This document shows positions 15,935-26,902 of a DNA stretch of 51,745 nt, one piece after another. Below the pieces are notes generated by a model that searched no databases, was not told the origin of the DNA, and saw nothing but the letters and a program-made list of their open reading frames with translations. The position numbers were made by a program, and so were the translations under genes. Source of the stretch: Flaviflexus sp. GTDB taxonomy: Bacteria; Actinomycetota; Actinomycetes; Actinomycetales; Actinomycetaceae. The DNA lies in contig JAUNVM010000014.1 in the NCBI GenBank assembly GCA_030537635.1, positions 1-51,745 on the forward strand. Reading direction: 5' to 3'. Every line of letters begins with the position of its first letter. Within the stretch, counting starts at the first letter, position 1.

Positions 15935-16599
15935 TCGCCTTCCTCCTCGGTTCCTTCGGCGAGAATCCGCTCGATTGCGGTGATGTCCTCGGGGTGGGCC
16001 ACGAGGCGGATCTCGTCCCCCTCCTGGAAGACGGTATCCCAGCGGGGAATGACGCCCTCGCCGCCGCGCACGAGGAAGGCCACCCGCGCGGGGGTGGCAT
16101 CCTCGAGGGAGCCCACCGAGGAGCCCAGCCACACCTCGCCGAGCTGAACGTGGTAGATCGACAGCTTGGCGGTAGAGTTGTGCAGCTCCACCTTGGCGGG
16201 AAGCGGGATGAGGCGGCGCAGGACCTGATCGGTGGTCCAGGAAACCGTGGGAACGGTGGGGACGCCGAAGCGCTCGTAGATCGCGGCGCGTTCGGGATCG
16301 TAGATGCGGGCAACGACATTGGAGACGCCGAAGGTTTCGCGAACCACGCGGGCGGAGATGATGTTGGAGTTGTCCCCGGAGGATACGGCGGCAAAGCCGG
16401 TGGCTTCCTTGATTCCGGCCTTGGTGAGCACATCCCGGTCAAAGCCGAGCCCGGTCACCTGCTGACCCGGGAAGTCGTCGGGCAGCCGAGAAAAGGCCTC
16501 GGGGTCCTGGTCGATAACGGCGACCGAGTGTCCGCGATGCGATAGTTGCATGGCGAGCGTGGAGCCAACCCGCCCGCATCCCATAATGACGTAGTGCAC
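15931..16599 (-). CDS. TrkA-type potassium uptake regulatory protein (CeoB-like)
   Basis: 222-residue RCK protein paired with the one downstream. It starts with GTG (VHYVIMGCGRVGSTLA), giving the GxGxxG motif at residues 7-12, an acidic residue after beta2 (VAVIDQD), and an RCK-C domain ending QEGDEIRLVAHPEDITAIE. An upstream Met at 16650 would add 17 residues overlapping the promoter region, so GTG 16599 is preferred; TAGCCT lies 8 nt before it. Divergent from the APC-type permease at 16828, the likely transport partner. Confidence 0.9.
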   Translation of the reverse strand: MHYVIMGCGRVGSTLAMQLSHRGHSVAVIDQDPEAFSRLPDDFPGQQVTGLGFDRDVLTKAGIKEATGFAAVSSGDNSNIISARVVRETFGVSNVVARIYDPERAAIYERFGVPTVPTVSWTTDQVLRRLIPLPAKVELHNSTAKLSIYHVQLGEVWLGSSVGSLEDATPARVAFLVRGGEGVIPRWDTVFQEGDEIRLVAHPEDITAIERILAEGTEEEGE

Positions 16600-16607
16600 G
16601 CTTCCAA

Positions 16608-16613
16608 AGGCTA
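16608..16613 (-). promoter_or_regulatory. Putative -10 (TAGCCT) of the TrkA operon
   Basis: Reverse-strand TAGCCT, 8 nt before GTG 16599. Confidence 0.55.
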
Positions 16614-16812
16614 CTCCATTCGGCGGCCCGGTGCGGGGCGATTTCACCACTGAGGTGGCCTAAAGGAGCCCGAACGGGACCCCGAACTCGTCCCTATCAG
16701 CCTCTCATTGCCCTTCGGATGGACCGTGTCCGGTGATCCGTATCAGTCGAGCCGGGCCGGCACCGAGGTCACATTGCCGGCCATAGATTAGGGCTCGCCT
16801 AGTCATCGTGGA

Positions 16813-16818
16813 TAAAAT
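16813..16818 (+). promoter_or_regulatory. Putative -10 (TAAAAT) of the permease gene
   Basis: TAAAAT in the context GGATAAAATGGGG, 9 nt before ATG 16828. The same GATAAAATGGG string precedes the GNAT gene at 3563. Confidence 0.55.
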
Positions 16819-16827
16819 GGGGCCATT

Positions 16828-18654
16828 ATGTCGACATCAGCCGAGCGCCGAGATCCGGCCAATATCCGCGCGCTGCGCATCGCACTTGGCATCGCGGTGG
16901 CCGTTTTGGCCATGGTGATCACCCCGCAGGCCCTGCTGCGGGCGGTGACCTCCTCCGATCAGGGTGAACAGATCGGCTGGGCGCTCGCCTTTGGTCTCAT
17001 CGTTCTCGGCCTCGTGCTCGGTGGATATGAGCTCATGTCGCGGACCGTGACGCGCACGGATGACCACCAGCTCGTCGCCAAGTATCTGTCAGTTCCGGTG
17101 GCGGCCCTGACCGCAGCCGCCCGCCTGTCGGGCTATGTGCTCGTTGTCGTGCTTGCAGCCGGCTATGCGGTGTCCTCGCTCATTCACATGCCGAGGGTGC
17201 CGATTCACGATGTGGGCTGGCTGCACGGCCTGCTGATCCTTCTTCTCGCCATCCCCGTCATTATCGGCTGGACCCCGCCGCCCAGGCTGCTCGTGGCCGC
17301 CCAGCTGCCGGCCGTCCTGCTCCTGCTCGCTACCTTCGTCGTGGGCTTTTGGCAGGAACTCACCGGAGGTATCCCGTGGGATGCGGTGCTGGAGGCGAGG
17401 GCCGATACCCTCTCGGCGGCCTATGACTCGGCCCGCCACCTGCCGTTCATTGAGGCCTGCGTCGTGGCCTGCCTGGGCGCTGCCCTCATCGGCTTCATGA
17501 CCGAGCGCTCGCTCGGTGAGGTCACCTCCCGGCGGGTCCGGGTCTCCTCGGTTGGCAAGCTTATGTTGCCATCCGTGGTCGGTATTCTTCTCACCGTCTA
17601 CCTCATCGTCATCCTCGATCTTCCCGGCCGGCGCATGTCCGTGCCGATTCTCACGATGTCGCGGGTGTTCCTCGGCGAGATCTTCCAGATTGCCCTCGGG
17701 GTGTGCCTCATCGTCGCGGCTTTTGCCACGGCGCTCGCCGCCTATGCTCAGCTGCCGCTGTACATGCGTCTGCTCGCCACCGACGGCATCTTGCCCAGGC
17801 ACATTGCCGCGGCCGATGCTCGCCTGCAGCGCCGCTCCATCATCGGCGTCATCGCCGTCCTGTGCGCGACCGTTGCCTTCGCCGCTCAGTCCACCCTCGG
17901 GGTCACCACCATCATCGTTTTCGTCATGTTCGCCGGCATGGGCCTGACGATGATGGGCCTGGCGGCTCGGGGCCGAATGATTCTGCGCAACTCGACGATT
18001 CCCGAGGAACGGTCCACCGCCCGGCTGTGCCTGTGGGTAGGTCGGGGCCTCGCCGTTCTCGCCATCACCATTCTCGTCATGGTCGTGCTCTCCGAGCCGG
18101 AATATGCGCTTGCCGCCCTCGCCTGCATTGTCGTTCCCGGCACTGGGCTCCTTATCCTTGCCCGCGGGCGGGGCAAGATTGGCGAATCGCTGGCAGCCGG
18201 CGATCTCACCGAGGGCCGCACCCTGCCCACCCGCGTGCACGGCATCATCTTGCTCACCAAGCTGGACCGGCCCACCCTCCAGGCAATCTCCTTTGCTCGG
18301 TCCACCCGCCCCTCCTCGCTCACCGGTCTCGTCGTCGACGTCGACCCGGAAATGACCGAACGCCTGCTCAAGGACTGGAAGCGGGCAGAGCTGCCGGTTG
18401 AGCTCCGCATCCTTGGCACTCCCCGGGGAGCGGCCCGCCGCCCGGTCATCGACCACATCCGGTCCCTGCGTGCTGCCCACCCCCGTGATATCGTCACCAT
18501 CTTCGCCCCGCGCGTGGTGTCAAACTCCGCGAGCTGGCAGCGCTTCTTCGTGCGCCACTCGACCCCACGCTTGCTCTCCGAGCTCAAGCTCGAACCGAGA
18601 GTTGTGATCGCGGAGGTGCCTTACCAGATTGACGACACCGAAGAAGAGGAATAA
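16828..18654 (+). CDS. APC-superfamily permease, probable potassium transporter (KimA/Rv2690c-like)
   Basis: 608-residue membrane protein with about 12 hydrophobic segments between residues 20 and 450, then a soluble domain of about 140 residues (from LPTRVHGIILLTKLDRPTLQAI) resembling the universal-stress-like C-terminal domain of KimA-type K+ importers. It lacks obvious amino-acid-specificity signatures. Divergence from two TrkA genes and the match to Rv2690c-ceoB-ceoC order in M. tuberculosis support a role in K+ uptake; substrate is inferred. The next gene starts directly after its stop codon. Confidence 0.82.
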   Translation: MSTSAERRDPANIRALRIALGIAVAVLAMVITPQALLRAVTSSDQGEQIGWALAFGLIVLGLVLGGYELMSRTVTRTDDHQLVAKYLSVPVAALTAAARLSGYVLVVVLAAGYAVSSLIHMPRVPIHDVGWLHGLLILLLAIPVIIGWTPPPRLLVAAQLPAVLLLLATFVVGFWQELTGGIPWDAVLEARADTLSAAYDSARHLPFIEACVVACLGAALIGFMTERSLGEVTSRRVRVSSVGKLMLPSVVGILLTVYLIVILDLPGRRMSVPILTMSRVFLGEIFQIALGVCLIVAAFATALAAYAQLPLYMRLLATDGILPRHIAAADARLQRRSIIGVIAVLCATVAFAAQSTLGVTTIIVFVMFAGMGLTMMGLAARGRMILRNSTIPEERSTARLCLWVGRGLAVLAITILVMVVLSEPEYALAALACIVVPGTGLLILARGRGKIGESLAAGDLTEGRTLPTRVHGIILLTKLDRPTLQAISFARSTRPSSLTGLVVDVDPEMTERLLKDWKRAELPVELRILGTPRGAARRPVIDHIRSLRAAHPRDIVTIFAPRVVSNSASWQRFFVRHSTPRLLSELKLEPRVVIAEVPYQIDDTEEEE

Positions 18655-19956
18655 ATGACTGATTCGACTCACCTGCCCGCCGAGTCCAGCGAGTCCGCCG
18701 CACCCCAGGCGGGGGTCGACGCGGTGCGCGCGGATGAGGCGGTGTCGATGAACGAGCAGGCTCCGGCCGTCCTCGACCAAGATCCAGACACTGTTGAGCT
18801 GCGCGCTGACCGTGCCGTGCACGGGGGAGTGGCCATCGCCCGCCTCGAGGGCCGTATCGTCCTCCTATCCGGTGCCGCTATCGGCGAGACCGTCAAGGCT
18901 CGCCTCGATAAGTCCGCCCATCCGTGGCGGGCCGAGACCATCGAGGTGCTCGAGCCCTCCGCCGATCGCCGTCCCCACATCTGGGACAGTGCGGCCGGCG
19001 GCATCGAGCTCGGCTACCTCACTCCGAAGGCAAGCCGCTCCTGGAAGACTGACGTGCTCCGCGACGCTATCAACCACCTCGGCGGCGACCTCGCCGATCA
19101 CCTGGCCAGCCGCGAGATCAGCCCCGAGGTCGAATCCGTGGGTGGTGATGGTCTGGGCACCCGGATCCGGCTCGACCTCGACGTGGATGCGGAAGGCCGG
19201 CTCGCCATGCACGCGCCGGGCAGCGATGAGCTCGTCCCGGTCACCCACATGCCGCTGGCCGTCGATGCCATCAATGACATCCTCGCCAATCAGGACCGGT
19301 GGGCAGGCTGCTACCAGCCGGGGGACCGGGTGCGCCTGCTCGCCCCCACGGGCCAGGGCCCCGTTGTCGCGGTCGGCAAGAAGGTCTACAAGGATCCGCA
19401 CACTCCCACCTCGAACCGGGTCATCGAACGTGCACTCGGTTATACGTGGAAGGTGGCGGCCACCGGCTTTTGGCAGACCCATATCAAGGCTCCACTCGTC
19501 CTCATTCCCGCCGTTCTCGGCGGGGTGAAGCTGCGTCGGGAAGACCGGATCGCCGAATTCTACGGAGGAGCCGGACTACTCACCGCGCCCCTCCAGGCCC
19601 GCGGCGCCGCCGTCCGCATGTGGGAGGGATCCGCCCAGGCCGTGCGCGATGCGAAGGACAATGTGCCGGATGCCGAGATCCATCACGCCAACATCACGCC
19701 CCGCCAGCTCGCCGAGGGTGCTCGCGGCGCCAATGTCATCGTTGCCGATCCGCCCCGGACCGGGCTGCGTGTGGCCGGCGCGAAGGCACTTGCCAATAGC
19801 AAGGCCGAGGCGATTGCCCTCATCTCCTGCGACCCCGCCGCCATGGCCAGGGACGTGAGCGCGATGGTGGGGGCGGGCCGCCGGGTAATTTCGATACGGG
19901 CTTATGATCTTTTCCCGTACACCCAGCACCTTGAAGCTGTCACGGTTCTCGCCTGA
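18655..19956 (+). CDS. TRAM-type class I SAM-dependent RNA methyltransferase (TrmA/RlmC/RlmD-like)
   Basis: 433-residue protein. A TRAM-like beta domain (about residues 45-105: VELRADRAVHGGVAIARLEGRIVLL) precedes the RNA-uracil C5-methyltransferase core. SAM-site segments FYGGAGLLTAPL (near residue 302) and VIVADPPRTGL (near 362) are followed by the catalytic motif ALISCDPAAMARD (nucleophile Cys near 385) and YDLFPYTQHLEAV. Family members make 5-methyluridine in rRNA or tRNA. The long N-terminus (about 40 residues) looks disordered. GAGGAA before the ATG lies inside the 3' end of the permease gene, so the two are co-transcribed, as in Rv2689c-Rv2690c. Confidence 0.9.
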   Translation: MTDSTHLPAESSESAAPQAGVDAVRADEAVSMNEQAPAVLDQDPDTVELRADRAVHGGVAIARLEGRIVLLSGAAIGETVKARLDKSAHPWRAETIEVLEPSADRRPHIWDSAAGGIELGYLTPKASRSWKTDVLRDAINHLGGDLADHLASREISPEVESVGGDGLGTRIRLDLDVDAEGRLAMHAPGSDELVPVTHMPLAVDAINDILANQDRWAGCYQPGDRVRLLAPTGQGPVVAVGKKVYKDPHTPTSNRVIERALGYTWKVAATGFWQTHIKAPLVLIPAVLGGVKLRREDRIAEFYGGAGLLTAPLQARGAAVRMWEGSAQAVRDAKDNVPDAEIHHANITPRQLAEGARGANVIVADPPRTGLRVAGAKALANSKAEAIALISCDPAAMARDVSAMVGAGRRVISIRAYDLFPYTQHLEAVTVLA

Positions 19957-19984
19957 GCTCGGCCATATTATTCCGGACGCGGGC

Positions 19985-19990
19985 TAGACT
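19985..19990 (+). promoter_or_regulatory. Candidate -10 (TAGACT) of the aconitase gene
   Basis: TAGACT lies about 130 nt upstream of the GTG, implying a leader that contains both palindromes. No convincing -35 is seen. Confidence 0.4.
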
Positions 19991-20013
19991 GGCCGCGCAG
20001 GGCCACCCCAGCA

Positions 20014-20037
20014 GAATATCTCGAAGTCGAGATATTC
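20014..20037. promoter_or_regulatory. Operator palindrome 1 upstream of aconitase
   Basis: Perfect inverted repeat: arm GAATATCTCGA (20014-20024), AG, arm TCGAGATATTC (20027-20037). Its core TATCTCGA-N2-TCGAGATA is shared with palindrome 2, centred 42 bp downstream. Confidence 0.85.
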
Positions 20038-20041
20038 GTGA

Positions 20042-20059
20042 TATCGTGAAGTTGAGAAT
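20042..20059. promoter_or_regulatory. Degenerate third half-palindrome between the operators
   Basis: TATCGTGA-AG-TTGAGAAT is a weak version of the 8-2-8 core. It may be a low-affinity site or chance. Confidence 0.3.
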
Positions 20060-20076
20060 ATCTCGACATCGAGATA
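20059..20076. promoter_or_regulatory. Operator palindrome 2 upstream of aconitase
   Basis: Perfect 18-bp inverted repeat TATCTCGA-CA-TCGAGATA. Centre-to-centre distance to palindrome 1 is 42 bp, four helical turns. Confidence 0.8.
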
Positions 20077-20122
20077 AATCGGTAGAGGTTAGCGGGTGGC
20101 GAGGTCACCGGAAGGATGAAAC

Positions 20123-22921
<2,799 letters not shown>

Positions 22922-22949
22922 CGAGCGCTAGTCGATCGTTCAACCACCT

Positions 22950-22975
22950 CTCGGCCGCCCCTCGGGGCGGCCGAG
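22950..22975 (+). terminator. GC-rich hairpin after acnA
   Basis: Arms CTCGGCCGCCCC and GGGGCGGCCGAG are perfectly complementary across TC, 28 nt after the stop codon. There is no T-tract; likely a high-GC terminator. Confidence 0.65.
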
Positions 22976-23048
22976 CTGCTGGGGCGGAGAGCCCCCACGA
23001 CGCGCACGGATTCGCGTGATCCTCGACAGCACGGAGAGCCTGGCGGTG

Positions 23049-23054
23049 TAGGCT
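23049..23054 (+). promoter_or_regulatory. Putative -10 (TAGGCT), leaderless TetR-like gene
   Basis: TAGGCT lies 6 nt before the ATG at 23061. Confidence 0.6.
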
Positions 23055-23060
23055 GGGGCC

Positions 23061-23591
23061 ATGGCGGACAGGTGGCAAGAGCTCTACCGGGCGGCGGCCC
23101 GGGAGTTCGCGCACGGCTTTGACGGCGCCTCACTCAACGCCATGCTCGCCGAGGCGGGAATGTCGAAATCCTCGTTTTACCATCAGGTGGCCGATAAGGC
23201 GCACCTCTTCGATCTCGTGGTCCGCGCCGCGCTCGGTGCCACCGGGGTGGAGCTGCCTGAGATTCCGCGCACCGCAGCCGAGTTTTCGCTCATGCGCTCC
23301 CGACTGCTCGAGGGGATCGAGGCCGCCTGGCCGTCCTCCTCGCTGCCCTGGCTTGCCGGGCTCGTCCAGGCCGGCGACGCGCCCACCGATTCCGAGCTGG
23401 ACCGGGCGGTACGCACCCTGCATGACTGGCTGACCGAATACATCGGCAGGGGCCGAGAGCTCGGCGAATTCAGCTCCCGCCTCGAGCTCGGCAGGGCCGT
23501 TGACCTTGCCTGGATGCTGCTGCTCGAGCTCGCCAAAGAGCCCGATATTGAGGTGCTTGGCGAGCTGGCCACCGGCCGCATCTCCCTCTAG
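23061..23591 (+). CDS. TetR-family transcriptional regulator
   Basis: 176-residue protein. The N-terminal helix-turn-helix (about residues 8-50) reads AAREFAHGFDGASLNAMLAEAGMSKSSFYHQV in outline, with the SKSSFYHQVADKAHLF recognition helix near 35-50. The rest is an all-helical ligand/dimer domain with no known ligand pocket signature. Its place just after acnA suggests it could be the AcnR-equivalent, but it has its own leaderless promoter and a terminator-like hairpin separates it from acnA. None of the acnA-type palindromes is seen before this gene. Function inferred only. Confidence 0.85.
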   Translation: MADRWQELYRAAAREFAHGFDGASLNAMLAEAGMSKSSFYHQVADKAHLFDLVVRAALGATGVELPEIPRTAAEFSLMRSRLLEGIEAAWPSSSLPWLAGLVQAGDAPTDSELDRAVRTLHDWLTEYIGRGRELGEFSSRLELGRAVDLAWMLLLELAKEPDIEVLGELATGRISL

Positions 23592-23619
23592 GCCCGCACC
23601 CACGCGTGGCGTGGCGGGG

Positions 23620-23625
23620 TAGAGT
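23620..23625 (+). promoter_or_regulatory. Candidate -10 (TAGAGT) of the ABC-F gene
   Basis: TAGAGT is about 30 nt before ATG 23655 and is followed by a leader with AGGAGT 4 nt before the start, so this gene has a conventional ribosome-binding site. Confidence 0.45.
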
Positions 23626-23654
23626 ATTCGGGGCAGATTTTTCGAGGAGTAATC

Positions 23655-25262
23655 ATGATTTCCGGCCAGGGAGTTTCCATGCGCATTGGCGCACGCGAGC
23701 TCATCACCGACGCCAATTTCCGCATCGACTCCGGCATGAGGATCGGGTTGGTGGGGCGCAATGGCGCGGGAAAGACGACCCTGACGCGGCTGCTGGCCGG
23801 CCGTGAGGCGGCCGAAGTCATTGAGCACGAGGGCACCATCACCCGCTCGGGCGCGATCGGGTACCTGCCCCAGGACACCCGGGTGGGGGATCTGACCGTC
23901 ACCGCGGCCGAGAGGGTGCTGTCCGCCCGCGGAATCGCCGACACGGTGAAGAAGATTCGGCGCGCCGAAGAGGAGATGGCCAAGCCGGGGGCGCGGGGCC
24001 AGAAGGCGATGGAGCGCTACGTGCGACTCGATGCTCAGTTCACCGCGGCCGGGGGATGGGCCGCGCATTCGGAAGCCGCCCGGATCATGTCCGCCCTCGG
24101 CCTGCCTGAGCGGGTGCTCACCCAGCAGCTGGAAACCCTCTCCGGGGGCCAACGGCGCCGAGTCGAGCTTGCCCGCATCCTCTTCTCCGAGGCCGACACG
24201 CTCCTACTCGATGAGCCCACTAACCACCTGGATCACGATTCGATCATCTGGCTGCGCGATTATCTGCGCACCTATTCCGGTGGCTTTGTCGTCATCTCGC
24301 ACTCGGTTGAGCTGCTTGCCGACACCGTCACCACGGTGTGGCACCTGGATGCCAACCGGGCGAGCCTGGATGTGTATTCGATGGGCTGGTCGGCCTATCT
24401 CAAGCAGCGTGAGGTCGATGAGAAGCGGCGCAAGCGCGAGCGGGCGAACGCGGAGAAGAAGGCCTCCGCGCTCTTTGCCCAGGCGGATAAGATGCGGGCG
24501 AAGGCCACGAAGGCCGTGGCCGCGCAGAATATGGCGAGAAGAGCCGAGCGACTGCTTGCCGGATTGGAGGAGGAGCGGGCCCAGGAGAAGGTGGCGAATC
24601 TCCGTTTTCCCACCCCGGTGCCGTGCGGCAAGACTCCGCTTCAGGGAACGAACTTGTCGAAGTCCTACGGTTCACTCGAGGTCTTTACCTCGGTTGATCT
24701 CGCCATCGATCGCGGCTCCCGGGTCGTGGTTCTCGGCCTCAATGGCGCCGGCAAGACGACTTTGCTGCGGCTGCTCTCCGGGATCGAAGACCCCGATACC
24801 GGAATGGTGCACGCCGGGCACGGTTTGCGGCTTGGCTATTACGCCCAGGAACACGAGACGATTGACGACTCGAAGACCGTCTTTGAGAACATGCGGGCGG
24901 CTTCGACGGAGCTGGACGACACTCAGGTGCGCTCTGTACTAGGCTCCTTCCTCTTCTCCGGGGACGATGCCGAGAAGCCGGCATCGGTGCTCTCCGGCGG
25001 GGAGAAGACCCGCCTGGCACTCGCCACCCTCGTCGTCTCCGGAGCCAATGTGCTGCTGCTCGACGAGCCCACCAACAATCTCGATCCGGCCTCCCGCGAG
25101 GAGATTCTCGCGGCGCTGCGACGCTATGAGGGCGCGGTCGTCCTCGTGTCCCACGATGATGGCGCCGTTGAGGCCCTCGGCCCCGAGCGGGTGCTCCTGC
25201 TGCCGGATGGAGATGAGGATCTGTGGTCCGATGACTATCTTGACCTCATTGCCCTCGCGTAG
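23655..25262 (+). CDS. ABC-F family ATPase
   Basis: 535-residue cytosolic protein with two ABC domains and no membrane segment. ABC1: Walker A GRNGAGKTT near residue 36, signature LSGGQRRR near 163, Walker B LLLDEPTNHLD near 184. ABC2: Walker A GLNGAGKTT near 364, signature LSGGEKTR near 446, Walker B LLLDEPTNNLD near 467. Between them lies a basic, Arg/Lys/Ala-rich helical linker (about 255-310), the arm that enters the ribosomal E site. Such proteins are translation factors (EttA, Uup) or antibiotic-resistance proteins; which one cannot be told here. AGGAGT precedes the ATG. Confidence 0.92.
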   Translation: MISGQGVSMRIGARELITDANFRIDSGMRIGLVGRNGAGKTTLTRLLAGREAAEVIEHEGTITRSGAIGYLPQDTRVGDLTVTAAERVLSARGIADTVKKIRRAEEEMAKPGARGQKAMERYVRLDAQFTAAGGWAAHSEAARIMSALGLPERVLTQQLETLSGGQRRRVELARILFSEADTLLLDEPTNHLDHDSIIWLRDYLRTYSGGFVVISHSVELLADTVTTVWHLDANRASLDVYSMGWSAYLKQREVDEKRRKRERANAEKKASALFAQADKMRAKATKAVAAQNMARRAERLLAGLEEERAQEKVANLRFPTPVPCGKTPLQGTNLSKSYGSLEVFTSVDLAIDRGSRVVVLGLNGAGKTTLLRLLSGIEDPDTGMVHAGHGLRLGYYAQEHETIDDSKTVFENMRAASTELDDTQVRSVLGSFLFSGDDAEKPASVLSGGEKTRLALATLVVSGANVLLLDEPTNNLDPASREEILAALRRYEGAVVLVSHDDGAVEALGPERVLLLPDGDEDLWSDDYLDLIALA

Positions 25263-25464
25263 CTAACCTCCCCGCCCCAGCGGCCTTCGCCGGCCCCGCT
25301 TCGGCGCTTCCCAGCTGCTTCGCGGCCCGGCGCGCACAGGCGGTCAGGCGGCGCGCTCAAAGACTGTTCATGCCCTTGGCTCATGGGGTGGCTTGGCCAA
25401 GGGGATGGAGTGGGGCGGGCTCAGAGATTGGCCCAGAGCCTTCCCAGGGCGTTTCCCGCGCCGC
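25263..25464. other. Convergent gap, nothing recognised
   Basis: 202 bp between the ABC-F and SURF1 stop codons. No ORF or strong hairpin stands out. Confidence 0.4.
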
Positions 25465-26355
25465 TTAGCGCGCCTCCGCCTCATCGAGCAGGGCGTCCTC
25501 GATCTCCTCGTCGGTGAGTCGGGAGCGCCTGCGGGCGGGCTTGGGATCCTCAAGCAGGCCAAGGTCGCGGGCCTCTTCCTCCGTGAGATTGACCTGGCGC
25601 AGATCAACCCCCTCGACCACCCAGCGGTGATCGGAGGCCTCGCGGCGGGCGAGAATGGGCACGACTGCCTGGGCTGCAACAGCGAAGAACCACCACTGCC
25701 AGGCGTAGGAGAGGTGATTGCCGAGCGAGGTCGACGGCCTGGGGTAGCCGCGCGGCTCCGGCGGCTGCCCGCCATCCAGCTCGAGACGCACCGGGGAGAG
25801 CTCATCGACCTGGGCGCGCACGGGGGCGGGTAGCGCGTCCAGAACCTGCTGGGGGTTGAGCGTGTAGAGATATCCGGGGGCGGGTGTGCGATCGTGCGGA
25901 TCCTCACCGGGACGCACCCTGCCCGTGACGTTGATTCGACCCTCGGGCGGCTCGGGCACGTAGCCGTCCTCGCCGACCTCGCCCTCGGCCTGGGCCAGGG
26001 GAACCCAGCCCCGGTCGGCCACGTAGACGGTGCCGTCGGTACTGCGAAAGAGCGCAATGGCGCGGATGACGGCGGCGCCGGACACGGAGCGGCCCCGCAG
26101 CTGTAGCTGGGAGCCCTCAATGAAGGAGCCGCTCGCGCTCACCCGGCGCCACTCCTCACGGTGGGGATCTTCCACCTCGTGAGCAGCGATCATGGGCGCC
26201 TCCCACATTTGCTCAACTTGATCGGCCTCGGCCCGCTTGTCGAGGTACCGGCCGTACTGCCAGCGACCAAGGAAAATGCAGGCGACGGTGATCAGGACCA
26301 TGATGAGGAAAAGGGAGATCCACCGGCGCGACAGGAGAAATGAATACTGTCTCAT
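25465..26355 (-). CDS. SURF1 family cytochrome oxidase biogenesis protein
   Basis: 296-residue membrane protein. An N-terminal transmembrane helix (about residues 10-30, WISLFLIMVLITVACIFLG) is followed at once by the family motif GRWQYGR, then a large extracytoplasmic domain with VADRGWVPL near 118 and a second helix with NHLSYAWQWWFFA near 215. SURF1 helps assemble haem-copper terminal oxidases. The C-terminal 60 residues are charged, acidic and probably cytosolic. The ATG directly follows the stop of the DUF3099 gene, so the two are co-expressed, a common actinobacterial pairing. Confidence 0.93.
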   Translation of the reverse strand: MRQYSFLLSRRWISLFLIMVLITVACIFLGRWQYGRYLDKRAEADQVEQMWEAPMIAAHEVEDPHREEWRRVSASGSFIEGSQLQLRGRSVSGAAVIRAIALFRSTDGTVYVADRGWVPLAQAEGEVGEDGYVPEPPEGRINVTGRVRPGEDPHDRTPAPGYLYTLNPQQVLDALPAPVRAQVDELSPVRLELDGGQPPEPRGYPRPSTSLGNHLSYAWQWWFFAVAAQAVVPILARREASDHRWVVEGVDLRQVNLTEEEARDLGLLEDPKPARRRSRLTDEEIEDALLDEAEAR

Positions 26356-26685
26356 TTAGCGTAAGTACTCTCCGTCGCCGATCGTGAAGCGCGGCGTGGA
26401 TGTGGCAATGGCGGGAAGATTGTGCGGCGAATAATCAACCGTCTGCGGAGGCGTGGGCTTTTCTCGCCCGGCATTCGCCACCAGCACGGCAATAGCGGGA
26501 ATAACGACGGCGCCGCAGGCAAGCGCCACTCGCGCCGGCCAGTTGGGAACGATGAGCATGGAGACGAGGCAGATCATGCGAACGATCATGGAGAACAGGT
26601 AGCGGCGCGACCGCGCCTCCACATCCTCCGATAGGGCGCGGCGAACCGAGGTGATAGATACAACCTCACTCGCCTTCTTCCTCAT
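26356..26685 (-). CDS. DUF3099 membrane protein
   Basis: 109-residue protein with two transmembrane helices (about residues 28-46 and 51-69) after a short basic N-terminus with VVSITSVRRALSEDVEAR, the DUF3099 signature. A C-terminal tail of about 35 residues is polar. Function unknown; typically encoded next to SURF1 in actinobacteria. TAGAAT lies 6 nt upstream of the ATG. Confidence 0.88.
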   Translation of the reverse strand: MRKKASEVVSITSVRRALSEDVEARSRRYLFSMIVRMICLVSMLIVPNWPARVALACGAVVIPAIAVLVANAGREKPTPPQTVDYSPHNLPAIATSTPRFTIGDGEYLR

Positions 26686-26691
26686 ACCCCC

Positions 26692-26697
26692 ATTCTA
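26692..26697 (-). promoter_or_regulatory. Putative -10 (TAGAAT) of the DUF3099-SURF1 operon
   Basis: Reverse-strand TAGAAT, 6 nt before the ATG at 26685 (leaderless). Confidence 0.6.
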
Positions 26698-26862
26698 CCG
26701 ACGCGCATCATCTTGGCGAGGGGTGGGTGTTGTGAAGGTAGCGCGGCAGTGACGTTCGATGGCGAGGAACGGGGGAGTGTTGTGGGAATGTCGGTGCCGG
26801 CTAGACATTTGCGGGGATCTTAGCCGGTCCGCTGCGGTGGCCGACTCGCGCAAACGAGCTGA

Positions 26863-26868
26863 TATATT
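26863..26868 (+). promoter_or_regulatory. Candidate extended -10 (TGATATATT) of the SixA-like gene
   Basis: TATATT with an upstream TGN extension, 34 nt before ATG 26903. The leader carries GGATGGAG just before the start. Confidence 0.45.
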
Positions 26869-26902
26869 CACGGAAGATAGAGAAGGTAGAAAGGATGGAG
26901 GC

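Noticed and set aside
17089..18480. 463-codon reverse frame opposite the permease gene
   Set aside because: Extreme Gly/Asp/His-rich composition and no motif; a typical antisense shadow in high-GC DNA.
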